From assembly GCA_937897325.1 (NCBI GenBank), contig CALCOY010000014.1, positions 62,001 through 126,000 of the forward strand: 64,000 nucleotides of DNA. The letters run 5' to 3'. Below the pieces are notes generated by a model. The model searched no databases and was not told the DNA's origin. It saw nothing but the letters and a program-made list of their open reading frames with translations. The stretch is from an uncultured Shimia sp. (lineage in GTDB: Bacteria > Pseudomonadota > Alphaproteobacteria > Rhodobacterales > Rhodobacteraceae). Positions 16,849 to 25,330 of the stretch are shown here, in pieces. The number at the start of each line of letters is the position of its first letter. Position 1 is the stretch's first letter. Position numbers and translations under genes: made by a program.

Positions 16849-18090
16849 TCAGCCATTGCGGATCTGATCTTGTCCGGCGACGGCCACCATTTCGCTGTCC
16901 TCAAGTTCCTCAAAGTCGAAATTGTCAAGCTTGGCGGCGCGTTTGCCCGCACGCTCTGCTGCGGTAGTGATGCCCTCAACATCGCGGCGGGCCTGATCGA
17001 AATGCGTTTCAAGCTTGCCCGCCCGTTCGACCACCAACTCTACATCCCGGTGCAGGTTCTTGAGCATCTTTCGGATGGCCCCGGCCTGTTCCCGCATCCT
17101 TGCATCCTTCAGGATCGCACGCATCGTGTTCAGCGTGGCCATGCAGGTCGTCGGTGAAACGATCCAGACCCGCGCGGCAAAGCCTTCGCGCACAAGCTCG
17201 GGGAAATTCGCGTGGAGTTCGGCATAGACCGCTTCGGATGGCAGGAACATCAGGGCACCATCCGCGGTTTCGCCTTCGATGATGTATTTCTCGGAGATCG
17301 CCTTGATATGCGCCTTGACCGCTGTGCGCATGGCTTTTGCAGCCTCGTTCACCTCCCAATCGGTCTGGGCGTTGCGCAGCGCCTCGTAAGCCTCGAGGGG
17401 AAACTTGCTGTCGATGACGATAGGCCCTGGCGGGTTGGGCAGGTGGATCAGGCAATCGGCGCGCTTGCCATTCGACAGCGTATATTGCCAGGCGTAGCTT
17501 TCCTTGGGCAGCGCCTTTCCAACGATTTCCTGCAGCTGGATTTCGCCAAAGGCACCACGCGTCTGCTTGTTCGACAGAATGTCCTGCAGGCTGAGCACGT
17601 CACCTGAGAGCTTGGTGATATTGTCCTGCGCCTTGTCGATCGCGATGAGCCGTTCCTGCAATTGGGTGAGGCTCGTCGTTGTCTGCTTGGAAGATCCGTG
17701 CAGGGTTTCGCGCATCCGTTCCTGCATCTCGGTCAGGGCGCGTTGCGAGCGCATGGCATTGTCGGCGAGCCGATCCTGCATTTGCTGTTGAACACCGGCA
17801 AGGCGCGCTTCAACCGTCTGGATGACCTGGGCCTGGGCGTTGGTCTGCGTGTCAGAGACGGTTTGCAGGCCGCCGCGCAATTGTTCCTGCCCCATGGACA
17901 GAGCCTGCACGTTCTGGGCCAGCTGGTTCATGTTGCGCACCAGCGGGTCTGCCATCCGCGCGGAGCGGCGCGCAGCGCGCAGCGCGAGGATCAGGAGGAT
18001 CAGTACCAGCAAGGCCACGCCAGCGGCGATCAATGCGGCGAGCGTCAGCGGGTCGTTGAGGTCCAGGGAGTGTCCGGCAATTTCGATCAT
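16849..18090 (-). CDS. rmuC: DNA recombination protein RmuC
   Basis: This 413-residue protein has an N-terminal membrane anchor (LAALIAAGVALLVLILLILA), then a long coiled coil rich in Q and E (about residues 50-170), then the RmuC nuclease-like domain (RGAFGEIQLQEIVGKALP, IVIDSKFPLEAYE, MFLPSEAVYAELH). RmuC limits inversions between short repeats and is thought to cut or guard DNA ends. Its ATG overlaps the mutL stop by four bases, so two genome-stability genes are coupled. The start was chosen at this ATG; the upstream extension lies within mutL. Confidence 0.93.
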   Translation of the reverse strand: MIEIAGHSLDLNDPLTLAALIAAGVALLVLILLILALRAARRSARMADPLVRNMNQLAQNVQALSMGQEQLRGGLQTVSDTQTNAQAQVIQTVEARLAGVQQQMQDRLADNAMRSQRALTEMQERMRETLHGSSKQTTTSLTQLQERLIAIDKAQDNITKLSGDVLSLQDILSNKQTRGAFGEIQLQEIVGKALPKESYAWQYTLSNGKRADCLIHLPNPPGPIVIDSKFPLEAYEALRNAQTDWEVNEAAKAMRTAVKAHIKAISEKYIIEGETADGALMFLPSEAVYAELHANFPELVREGFAARVWIVSPTTCMATLNTMRAILKDARMREQAGAIRKMLKNLHRDVELVVERAGKLETHFDQARRDVEGITTAAERAGKRAAKLDNFDFEELEDSEMVAVAGQDQIRNG

Positions 18091-19892
18091 GTGCGCCCGA
18101 ACAACCGTTCGATGTCGCTGAGCTTCAGTTCGACGTAGGTGGGTCGCCCGTGATTGCACTGGCCGGAATGCGGGGTCGCCTCCATCTCGCGCAGCAGGGC
18201 GTTCATCTCTTCACCCCGCATACGGCGGCCCGACCGGACAGAGCCATGGCAGGCCACCCGGCTCAGGATTGCCTCAATCCGGGCTTGCAGCGCAATGCTG
18301 TCGTTCTGGTCGGCAAGTTCATCCAGAATGTCGCGGATCATGGCTGTCGCGTTGCATTCTCCAAGGATCGCGGGGGTCTCACGGACAGCGATGGCGTTGC
18401 CGCCGAAAGGTTCAATTCCAAGGCCCAAACGGGCGAGATCGTCGGAGAGGTCCAGAAGGCGGGCGCATTCAGTCTCAGACAATTCGATGATTTCAGGGAT
18501 CAGAAGCGCCTGTGAGGGCACGTCACTTGCGGCCATCTGCGCCTTGAGCTGTTCATAAACCAACCGTTCATGCGCGGCGTGTTGATCGACAATGACCATA
18601 CCCCCGGCTGTCTGGGCGATGATGTAGTTTTCGTGCACCTGCCCGCGTGCGACGCCAAGGGGCAGGTCCTCGGGGGTATGATCTTCGATCTCGATCACCT
18701 GTGCGCTGAAAGCGGCAGGCATTTCGGCAAAAGCAGGCGCCGGGCGCGGACCCAGCGACGGGCGGTCCATCTGGTAGACACGCGGTTCTGTCGGTTCCGG
18801 CTGCATGGCGCCGAGGGTCGCGCCAGCGACAGTGGAGGAAGCCCGGTGGCCCGCATCCGCCAGAGCGTGACGCAGACCAGAGACGATCAGGCCACGGGCC
18901 ACGCCTGGGTCGCGAAAGCGCACCTCGGACTTGGCAGGATGGACATTGACGTCAACAAGATGCGGGTCACAATCGATGAACAGAACCGCCGCAGGATGGC
19001 GATCCCGGCTGAGGAAGTCGAAATAGGCCGCCCGAAGCGCGCCGGTCAGGAGTTTGTCCTTCACCGGCCTGCCGTTGACAAAGAGGAACTGGGCGATAGC
19101 AGCGCCCCGCGAATAGGTGGGCAAGGCTGCAAAGCCGGTCAGATGCAGATCCTCGCGCATCGTATCGACGGCAACGCTGTTTTCGGTGAAGTCCGCCCCC
19201 AATATGCGCGAGAGACGCGCAGGTAGGGCAACCTCTGGTCGGCCGCTTTCCGCATCAAGCGCGAGCAGCTTACGGGCAGCGTCGCCACTGAGATCGTTGA
19301 GATTTATCTGCACATGCGGCTCTGCCATGGCGAGCCGTTTGACCACGTCGGTGATCGCCTGCATCTCTGCCCTGTCGCTGCGCAGGAATTTGAGCCGGGC
19401 GGGCGTGGCGCAGAAAAGATCGCGCAGGGTGACGATGGTGCCGGCGTTCAGCGCGGCGGGGCGGACCTTGCTGGCCTTGCCGACGAACACGTCCATCTCG
19501 GCCCCGGGCTGGGGCAGCACGCGCGAGGTGATGGTCAAGCGCCCGACGGCGCCGAGCGAGGGCAGCGCCTCGCCTCGAAAGCCGAATGTGTGGATGTTGA
19601 GCAGGTCGGTCCCGTCGATCTTGGAGGTCGCGTGACGGCTGAGGGCAAGCGGCAGATCCTCGGCGGCGATGCCGCAGCCGTTGTCGGTCACGCGGATCAG
19701 GGTCTTACCGCCATCAGCCACGTCGATCGCGATGCGTGTGGCGCCTGCGTCGATGGCGTTTTCCAGGAGTTCCTTGACGGCAGAGGCCGGGCGTTCGACG
19801 ACTTCGCCCGCTGCGATGCGGTTGATCGCGCTGTCATCAAGTTGCCGGATGACCGGGCGTTCTGTGCTGATATTGGGGTCTGGGGCTATCAT
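18087..19892 (-). CDS. mutL: DNA mismatch repair protein MutL
   Basis: This 601-residue MutL has a GHKL ATPase domain (INRIAAGEVVERPASAVKEL, ENAIDAGATRI, DNGCGI, TFGFRGEALPSLGAV), a transducer domain and a C-terminal dimerisation domain. The endonuclease motif DQHAAHERLVYE is present (DQHAx2Ex4E), as is the ACHGSVRSGRRM metal-site segment, so this is the nicking type of MutL found in bacteria lacking MutH. It acts with MutS in strand-specific mismatch repair. The ATG chosen gives a short leader before the conserved IRQLDDSAINRIAAGEVV; 32 further upstream codons are open but atypical. The gene is coupled to rmuC downstream. Confidence 0.95.
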   Translation of the reverse strand: MIAPDPNISTERPVIRQLDDSAINRIAAGEVVERPASAVKELLENAIDAGATRIAIDVADGGKTLIRVTDNGCGIAAEDLPLALSRHATSKIDGTDLLNIHTFGFRGEALPSLGAVGRLTITSRVLPQPGAEMDVFVGKASKVRPAALNAGTIVTLRDLFCATPARLKFLRSDRAEMQAITDVVKRLAMAEPHVQINLNDLSGDAARKLLALDAESGRPEVALPARLSRILGADFTENSVAVDTMREDLHLTGFAALPTYSRGAAIAQFLFVNGRPVKDKLLTGALRAAYFDFLSRDRHPAAVLFIDCDPHLVDVNVHPAKSEVRFRDPGVARGLIVSGLRHALADAGHRASSTVAGATLGAMQPEPTEPRVYQMDRPSLGPRPAPAFAEMPAAFSAQVIEIEDHTPEDLPLGVARGQVHENYIIAQTAGGMVIVDQHAAHERLVYEQLKAQMAASDVPSQALLIPEIIELSETECARLLDLSDDLARLGLGIEPFGGNAIAVRETPAILGECNATAMIRDILDELADQNDSIALQARIEAILSRVACHGSVRSGRRMRGEEMNALLREMEATPHSGQCNHGRPTYVELKLSDIERLFGRT

Positions 19893-19946
19893 ACCACGAT
19901 ATCTAGCATGTGAATCAATGATTCTGCCAGATGAGATCGGGGCGGG

Positions 19947-19965
19947 GGTGGGCCACAGGCCCACC
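19947..19965. repeat. palindrome, variant copy (upstream of mutL)
   Basis: Arms GGTGGGCC and GGCCCACC flank ACA. It is related in design to the GGTGGGCG/CGCCCACC palindrome at 63.69 kb but differs at the centre. It lies about 55 bases before mutL, downstream of the convergent-facing end of puuD. Confidence 0.6.
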
Positions 19966-20002
19966 ATACCGAGAAAGGTGCTGCGCATTGTTCGCGGGTC
20001 CG

Positions 20003-20027
20003 TAAGGCGGAGGTGTCCTCCGCCTTA
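20003..20027. repeat. dispersed palindrome, copy 2 (supplies the puuD stop codon)
   Basis: Perfect arms TAAGGCGGAGG and CCTCCGCCTTA flank TGT. The outermost TTA is, on the minus strand, the TAA stop codon of puuD, so the element begins exactly at the end of the gene. It belongs to the same family as the elements at 4.4 and 63.6 kb. Confidence 0.75.
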
Positions 20028-21242
20028 TCTTTCGAGAACCGAGCGGTACCAGGCGACAATCGCGGCGCGCTCAGCCTCTTCCATGTAGCTTATATTGCCG
20101 GGCGGCATTGCGTGGCTGATGCCCGATTGCAAGTAGATTGCGCGGGCGTGGAGGGCCACGTCTTCGGGATCCAGCAGGACGACGCCTTTGGGCGCCCAGA
20201 GAAGACCGTCCCATGTGGGCTCGGGCGCGTGGCACATGCTGCAGCGGCCCTGGACGATGCCGTGGACGTCAGCAAAACCCTCAGCGGCGGCGAAGCGTTC
20301 ACTTGCCGGGGTGGTCGAGGCGCTTTGCACATTGGCTGGTGCCGTGCTGAGCCAGATGATCGCGAGGAAGATCACAGCCGTTGCACCCCAGGTCCAGTGG
20401 GGATGGCCTTTGCGGGCGTGGACCGTATTGAACCAGTGTCGGATCGTGACGCCCATCAGGAAAACAAGGCTGGCGATGATCCAGGCATATTGCGTGCCGA
20501 AGGACAGGGGATAGTGGTTTGACAGCATCAGGAAGATGACCGGCAGGGTCAGGTAATTGTTATGGGTGCTGCGCAGTTTGGCGATCTTGCCGTATTTCGG
20601 ATCGGGCGTGCGCCCCGCGATCAGGTCGGCCACGACGATCCGCTGGTTGGGGATGATGATATGAGCCACATTCGCCGTCATGATGGTGGCTGTGAACGCG
20701 CCCAGATGCAGTAGGGCGGCGCGCCCGGAAAAGACCGACGCATAGAAGTAAGACATGGCCAGCAGGACACCGAACAGGACCAGCATGAGGGCGGTCGGAT
20801 TGTCGCCAAGAGGGCTTTTGCAAAGCTGGTCGTATATGACCCAGCCGACGGCCAGCGATGCAACGGAAATCGCGACCGCCTGCCAGGTCAACAAATCCAT
20901 CACGGCGGGATCGATCAGGTAAAACTCGGCCCCCAGATAGTAGACCAGAGCCAGCAAGGCGAAACCCGAAAGCCAGGTCGCGTAGCTTTCCCATTTGAAC
21001 CAGATCAGATCGTCGGGCATCTTTTCGGGGGCCACGAGATACTTCTGGATGTGGTAGAAGCCGCCGCCATGCACCTGCCACTGTTCGCCATCCGCACCAG
21101 TGTCAAAGTCGCGATCCCGGTTCAGGCCAAGGTCCAGCGCGATGAAATAAAACGACGAGCCGATCCAGGCGATGGCCGTGATGACATGTAGCCAACGGAC
21201 CGCGAATTCCAGCCATGCTCCAAATGCGGCGAGATCGTACAT
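20025..21242 (-). CDS. puuD: urate hydroxylase PuuD (membrane, cytochrome c-fused)
   Basis: This 405-residue protein has about eight membrane helices and a C-terminal cytochrome c domain with the heme motif CSMCH (residues ~343-347). The opening LEFAVRWLHVITAIAWIGSS and the FDTGADGEQWQVHGGGFYH segment are typical of PuuD. The enzyme hydroxylates urate to 5-hydroxyisourate at the inner membrane and is thought to pass electrons to the respiratory chain through its heme domain, instead of making hydrogen peroxide as soluble uricase does. UraH, UraD, PuuE, AllE and AllA lie 6-9 kb upstream. It is directly downstream of cioAB, about 100 bases away. Confidence 0.9.
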   Translation of the reverse strand: MYDLAAFGAWLEFAVRWLHVITAIAWIGSSFYFIALDLGLNRDRDFDTGADGEQWQVHGGGFYHIQKYLVAPEKMPDDLIWFKWESYATWLSGFALLALVYYLGAEFYLIDPAVMDLLTWQAVAISVASLAVGWVIYDQLCKSPLGDNPTALMLVLFGVLLAMSYFYASVFSGRAALLHLGAFTATIMTANVAHIIIPNQRIVVADLIAGRTPDPKYGKIAKLRSTHNNYLTLPVIFLMLSNHYPLSFGTQYAWIIASLVFLMGVTIRHWFNTVHARKGHPHWTWGATAVIFLAIIWLSTAPANVQSASTTPASERFAAAEGFADVHGIVQGRCSMCHAPEPTWDGLLWAPKGVVLLDPEDVALHARAIYLQSGISHAMPPGNISYMEEAERAAIVAWYRSVLER

Positions 21243-21343
21243 GAAGACCCTCCTGTCGCTGCCACGCTAGCGGCGCGGCGCAGCGAGGAAAAGGGCGGAT
21301 CAGAGCACATGGGGCGCGGCAAAGACGCCACCAAGCGCAGCGC

Positions 21344-22354
21344 CTAATCGTAGCGCAGCTCGGTCGCCTTGCCGCGGAAGACGGTGTAGGCCAGCGCGGT
21401 GTAACCCAGGATCATCGGGAGGACGAAACAGGTTCCCACAAGGATGATGAACAGGCTTTCGGGGGCGCTTGCGGCCTCGTAGATGGTCAGCTTTTCGGGC
21501 ACCACGTAGGGGTAGAACGAATAGGCCAGACCGAAGAACGCGAGGATGAAGAGGGCGATTGCCGCGACAAAGGGGAACCATGCCCAACTGTCGTCCTTGG
21601 TCGGAAGAGCGCGCAGGCCGAGCCAGATAAGCACGACAAGCGCGCCCGACATGAGCGGCAGGGGCAAGAGCAGCAGGAATTCGGGGAAGGAAAACCATTT
21701 ATCGAAGATCCGCGGGCTCACCAGCGGTGAGGCAATGGAGATTGCGCCAAGTCCGAGAACCAGTCCCCAGATGCCGCCTTTCGCCCATTCGACGGCCTTT
21801 TTCTGGAGGTCGTTTTCGGTTTTCAGGATCAGCCAGCAGGCGCCGATGAACGAATAGCCAACGGTCAGGAAGACAGCGGTGACGCCGGCAAAGACAAAGG
21901 TCCAAAGCGTGTTTTCAAGACCCATGATGTAGATGCCCAGCATGTAGCCCTGGCTGAGCGCGGTCATGAGCGATCCGATCCAGAAGGCGAGATCCCAGCT
22001 TTTCTTGTGGGGGGTTGGTGCCTTGACGCGAAACTCAAAGGCCACACCGCGCAGGATCAGGCCAATCAGCATGATCGCAACGGGCAAATAGAGGGCTGTG
22101 AGGATCGCACCATGCGCTGCTGGGAAAGCCACGAGCAGCAGACCGATGGCGAGGACAAGCCAGGTTTCATTGGCGTCCCAGAATGGGCCGATGGACGCGA
22201 CCATGTTGTCCTTTTCGGCATCTGTTGCGAAAGGGAACAGCACCCCCACGCCCAAATCGAAGCCATCAAGGACAACGTAGATCAGAATAGAGAGACCCAT
22301 GAGGCCCGCGAAGACCAGGGGCAGCCACTGTGCCGGATCGCCAAAAAGTTCCAC
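21344..22354 (-). CDS. cioB: cytochrome bd-type quinol oxidase subunit II (CioB)
   Basis: This 336-residue membrane protein has about eight to nine helices. The opening GLMGLSILIYVVLDGFDLGVG is the family signature of CydB, followed by SIGPFWDANETWLVL. It forms the heterodimeric quinol oxidase with the subunit I encoded five bases upstream. The start is a GTG with a TAAGG stretch before it. No CydX-like small gene is visible in the 100 bases after the stop. The next gene on the strand is puuD. Confidence 0.9.
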   Translation of the reverse strand: MELFGDPAQWLPLVFAGLMGLSILIYVVLDGFDLGVGVLFPFATDAEKDNMVASIGPFWDANETWLVLAIGLLLVAFPAAHGAILTALYLPVAIMLIGLILRGVAFEFRVKAPTPHKKSWDLAFWIGSLMTALSQGYMLGIYIMGLENTLWTFVFAGVTAVFLTVGYSFIGACWLILKTENDLQKKAVEWAKGGIWGLVLGLGAISIASPLVSPRIFDKWFSFPEFLLLLPLPLMSGALVVLIWLGLRALPTKDDSWAWFPFVAAIALFILAFFGLAYSFYPYVVPEKLTIYEAASAPESLFIILVGTCFVLPMILGYTALAYTVFRGKATELRYD

Positions 22355-22359
22355 TGGCC

Positions 22360-23748
22360 TTACTCCGCCGCGACCTGATGCGTGATCGACTGGCCCGAGA
22401 GCGGCGCGCGCGGCTTGGGCAGATCACCGTCAACCGCTTTACGCGCCAGATAGAACAGCACAGAGATATAGGCGGTCAGCAGCAGGACATATATCAACAG
22501 ATAGGCCGTGAGGGTTGTGCCCACGAAAGGCGCTGGCACATCCGCCACGGCCATCTCGGTGGTCAGCACGCCCTGGACGAGCCAGGGTTGGCGCCCGATT
22601 TCGGTGGTGTACCAACCTGCCAGGGTGGCGACCCAACCGCTGAACGACATCGGAACGAGCACCCAGAGGAGCGGTTTGGGCAAGCCTTCGACCCCGCGTT
22701 TCCTGCGCAGCATCATGACCGCGCCAAACCAGCTGAGAAGCAGCATCGCCATGCCAGTGCCGACCATTATCCGGAAGGACCAGAAAACAGGTGCGACGGG
22801 CGGGTGCATAACCTCACCCTCTTCAGTGACAAACTCGTTCAGGCCGGGCACAACGCCCTCCGCCTTGTGCTTGAGAATGATAGAGGCAAGATTCGGGATC
22901 CCGATCTCGTGCCTGTTTTCACGCGCTTCCTCGTCAGGGATAGCGAACAGAAGCAGCGGCACGTTGGACCGGGTTTCCCAATTGCCCTCCATAGCTGCAA
23001 CTTTCTGAGGCTGGTGCTCCAGCGTGTTGAGGCCGTGCATGTCACCCATGAAAATCTGCAATGGAATGAGCAAAGCACCCAGATAAAGACCGGTTTTCAT
23101 GGTTGCGCGAACACCACCCGACCGGTCGCCGACCAGCCAGCGGAAGGCGCTGAGACCGGCCACAAGGAATGCCACTGTCAGACCGCTTGCGAGCAGCATG
23201 TGGGCAAGGCGGTATGGCATCGACGGGTTGAAGATGATGGCCCACCAATCGGTCGCGAAAGCCACGCCGTCGCGCATTTCGAACCCGACTGGCGTGTGCA
23301 TCCAGGAATTCAGCACAAGGATCCAGAAGGCCGACATCGTTGTGCCGAACGCCACAAGGAAGGTGGAAAGCGTGTGCAACCAGCCGGGCACGCGGCTGAA
23401 GCCAAAGAGCATGATGCCGAGGAAGACGGCCTCAAGAAAGAAGGCGGTCAGCACCTCATAGGCCAGAAGCGGGCCCGCAATGTTGCCGACGGTTTCCATG
23501 AAGCCCGGCCAATTTGTTCCGAACTGGAATGACATCGTGATGCCGCTGACCACGCCCATGGCAAAAGACAGGGCAAAGACCTTCACCCAGAAGCGGTAGG
23601 CGTCCATCCATTTCGTATCGCCGGTCGCGTTGAAGCGCAGCTTGAAAAACAACAACACCCAGCCCAATGCGATCGTGATCGTGGGAAAAAGGATGTGGAA
23701 TGAGATATTTGCACCGAACTGGATGCGCGACAATATCAATGTGTCCAT
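22360..23748 (-). CDS. cioA: cytochrome bd-type quinol oxidase subunit I, cyanide-insensitive type (CioA)
   Basis: This 462-residue subunit I has about nine helices and binds the hemes and quinol. ILSRIQFGANISFHILFPT holds the N-terminal heme histidine, and GWYTTEIGRQPWLVQG is the conserved quinol/heme region. The length and short periplasmic Q loop put it with the cyanide-insensitive CIO branch rather than E. coli CydA. It reduces oxygen to water without proton pumping and is typically used under low oxygen or when cytochrome c oxidase is blocked. It sits between a transaminase gene and puuD, unusual company discussed in the findings. Confidence 0.9.
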   Translation of the reverse strand: MDTLILSRIQFGANISFHILFPTITIALGWVLLFFKLRFNATGDTKWMDAYRFWVKVFALSFAMGVVSGITMSFQFGTNWPGFMETVGNIAGPLLAYEVLTAFFLEAVFLGIMLFGFSRVPGWLHTLSTFLVAFGTTMSAFWILVLNSWMHTPVGFEMRDGVAFATDWWAIIFNPSMPYRLAHMLLASGLTVAFLVAGLSAFRWLVGDRSGGVRATMKTGLYLGALLIPLQIFMGDMHGLNTLEHQPQKVAAMEGNWETRSNVPLLLFAIPDEEARENRHEIGIPNLASIILKHKAEGVVPGLNEFVTEEGEVMHPPVAPVFWSFRIMVGTGMAMLLLSWFGAVMMLRRKRGVEGLPKPLLWVLVPMSFSGWVATLAGWYTTEIGRQPWLVQGVLTTEMAVADVPAPFVGTTLTAYLLIYVLLLTAYISVLFYLARKAVDGDLPKPRAPLSGQSITHQVAAE

Positions 23749-23918
23749 GGCTTTTACGCCGCCCCATCACCTGTTTGCATTGGAATACACATAGGGTCGC
23801 CATTCCCATGGTCATCACGGGTGCGACAGCATCGCGCGTGCGACGTTTTGGAAGGCCCACTTGCAATCCGCGTGTGTCGTGCGGGCGGCGGCGGCGGCAA
23901 GCCGATATGTTGCGTCGA

Positions 23919-25268
23919 TCAGGCGGCCTTGAGCCCGGCCTCCACCCCGGTAAGAATCTGGTCGACCTCATCGGCACTGATTGTCAGCGGAGGTGACATC
24001 AGGATGTTTTGCATGCCCAGCCGAACCATGGCACCGGCCTCATAGGCGGTTTGATGAATGCGCTTCATCGTCGCCGCATCCATTGGCGTTTTCGCTGCCT
24101 TGTCCGACACGATCTCGATGCCGACCATCAAGCCATGCCCGCCCCGCACGTCACCGATGATGTCAAAGCGGTCGGCCAGCGCCAAAGCGCCTTCGTAAAG
24201 CTGGGTGCCCCGGGCGGCCGCGTTGGTTTTGGTGTCGAGGCGCAGGGTTTCTTCAATGCAGGCGGTGACCGCCGCCGCACCCACGGGATGGGCAGAATAG
24301 GTGTAGCCGTGGAAAATCGACCCGTCCGCGTCAGAGCTTTCGAAAACATCGGCCACCTTGTCGTTCAGAAGCGCCGCGCCCACCGGGAAATAGGCTGATG
24401 TTATGCCTTTTGCGCAGCTCATCATGTCGGGCTTGACGCCCCAGTGCCGCGATCCGGACCAGTCGCCCGTGCGGCCAAAGCCGGTGATGACTTCATCAGC
24501 GATCATAAGAATACCGTGGCGTTCGCAGATATCTTGCGCGAGCGGCATGAATGTTTCGTGCGGGACGATGACGCCGCCTGCGCCCTGAATGGGTTCCATG
24601 ATGAAGGCGGCGATGGTGCCTGCACCCTGAAAGGCGATCTCGTCCTCCATCGTCTGCGCGATTAGCTGCGCGAGTTTCGCCGGATCGGTCTCGTTGAAGG
24701 GATTGCGATACGTGTAGGGGCTGGGCAAGTGAAAGCAGCCGGGCAAGAGCGGTTCGTATGCGGTGCGGAAGCGGATATTGCCATTGACCGAGGCGCCCCC
24801 GAAATGGGTGCCGTGATAGCCTTTCTTGAGTGACAGGAACTTGGTGCGCGCAGGCTCTCCGCGCAATCGGTGGTACTGACGGGCCAGACGCAGGCAGGTT
24901 TCCACAGCGTCCGAGCCGCCAGAGGTGAAGAAAACCCGGCTGATCCCGTCATCGGCGAAGAATTCCCGCACGGCGTAGGAGGCCTCAATCGCGCGGGGGT
25001 TGGTCGTGCCGGCGAAGGCGGAATAGTAGGGCAGATCGTAAAGCTGCTTGGCGATTGCGTCTTTGACCACGTCGTTCGAATAGCCAAGGTTCACACACCA
25101 AAGGCCACCCACAGCATCGACTGTCTTGTGCCCGTCGATATCCTCAATCACGGAGCCTTGCGCACCGGTGATGATCGTGGGCGCGTGGGCCATCATGTCA
25201 CCGGGATGGCCCATCGGGTGCCAGAGATGCCGCGCGTTGTTGGCGCGCAGGAAGTTATCGTCTTTCAT
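23919..25268 (-). CDS. class III (omega) aminotransferase
   Basis: This 449-residue PLP enzyme has the class III landmarks SGGSDAVETCLRLARQYH, the ADEVITGFGRTGDW segment and the Schiff-base lysine in MSCAKGITSAYFPVGA. N-terminal HLWHPMGHP is typical of omega-amino-acid:pyruvate transaminases. Its substrate is not evident. Lying between the purine permease and cioA, it could process an amino compound linked to purine nitrogen, but it is not the class V ureidoglycine-glyoxylate transaminase. The chosen ATG has AAGGAG eight bases upstream; a TTG two codons earlier is the alternative. Confidence 0.9.
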   Translation of the reverse strand: MKDDNFLRANNARHLWHPMGHPGDMMAHAPTIITGAQGSVIEDIDGHKTVDAVGGLWCVNLGYSNDVVKDAIAKQLYDLPYYSAFAGTTNPRAIEASYAVREFFADDGISRVFFTSGGSDAVETCLRLARQYHRLRGEPARTKFLSLKKGYHGTHFGGASVNGNIRFRTAYEPLLPGCFHLPSPYTYRNPFNETDPAKLAQLIAQTMEDEIAFQGAGTIAAFIMEPIQGAGGVIVPHETFMPLAQDICERHGILMIADEVITGFGRTGDWSGSRHWGVKPDMMSCAKGITSAYFPVGAALLNDKVADVFESSDADGSIFHGYTYSAHPVGAAAVTACIEETLRLDTKTNAAARGTQLYEGALALADRFDIIGDVRGGHGLMVGIEIVSDKAAKTPMDAATMKRIHQTAYEAGAMVRLGMQNILMSPPLTISADEVDQILTGVEAGLKAA

Positions 25269-25330
25269 GGCCAACGCTCCTTATTGGTTCGGGATCAGGA
25301 GGCCACGAAAGTCACTTTGACGCAAGTGGT

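Noticed and set aside
22330-23532. Open frame of 400 codons opposite cioA
   Set aside because: Histidine- and arginine-rich translation without domain; the opposite strand encodes a clear oxidase subunit.
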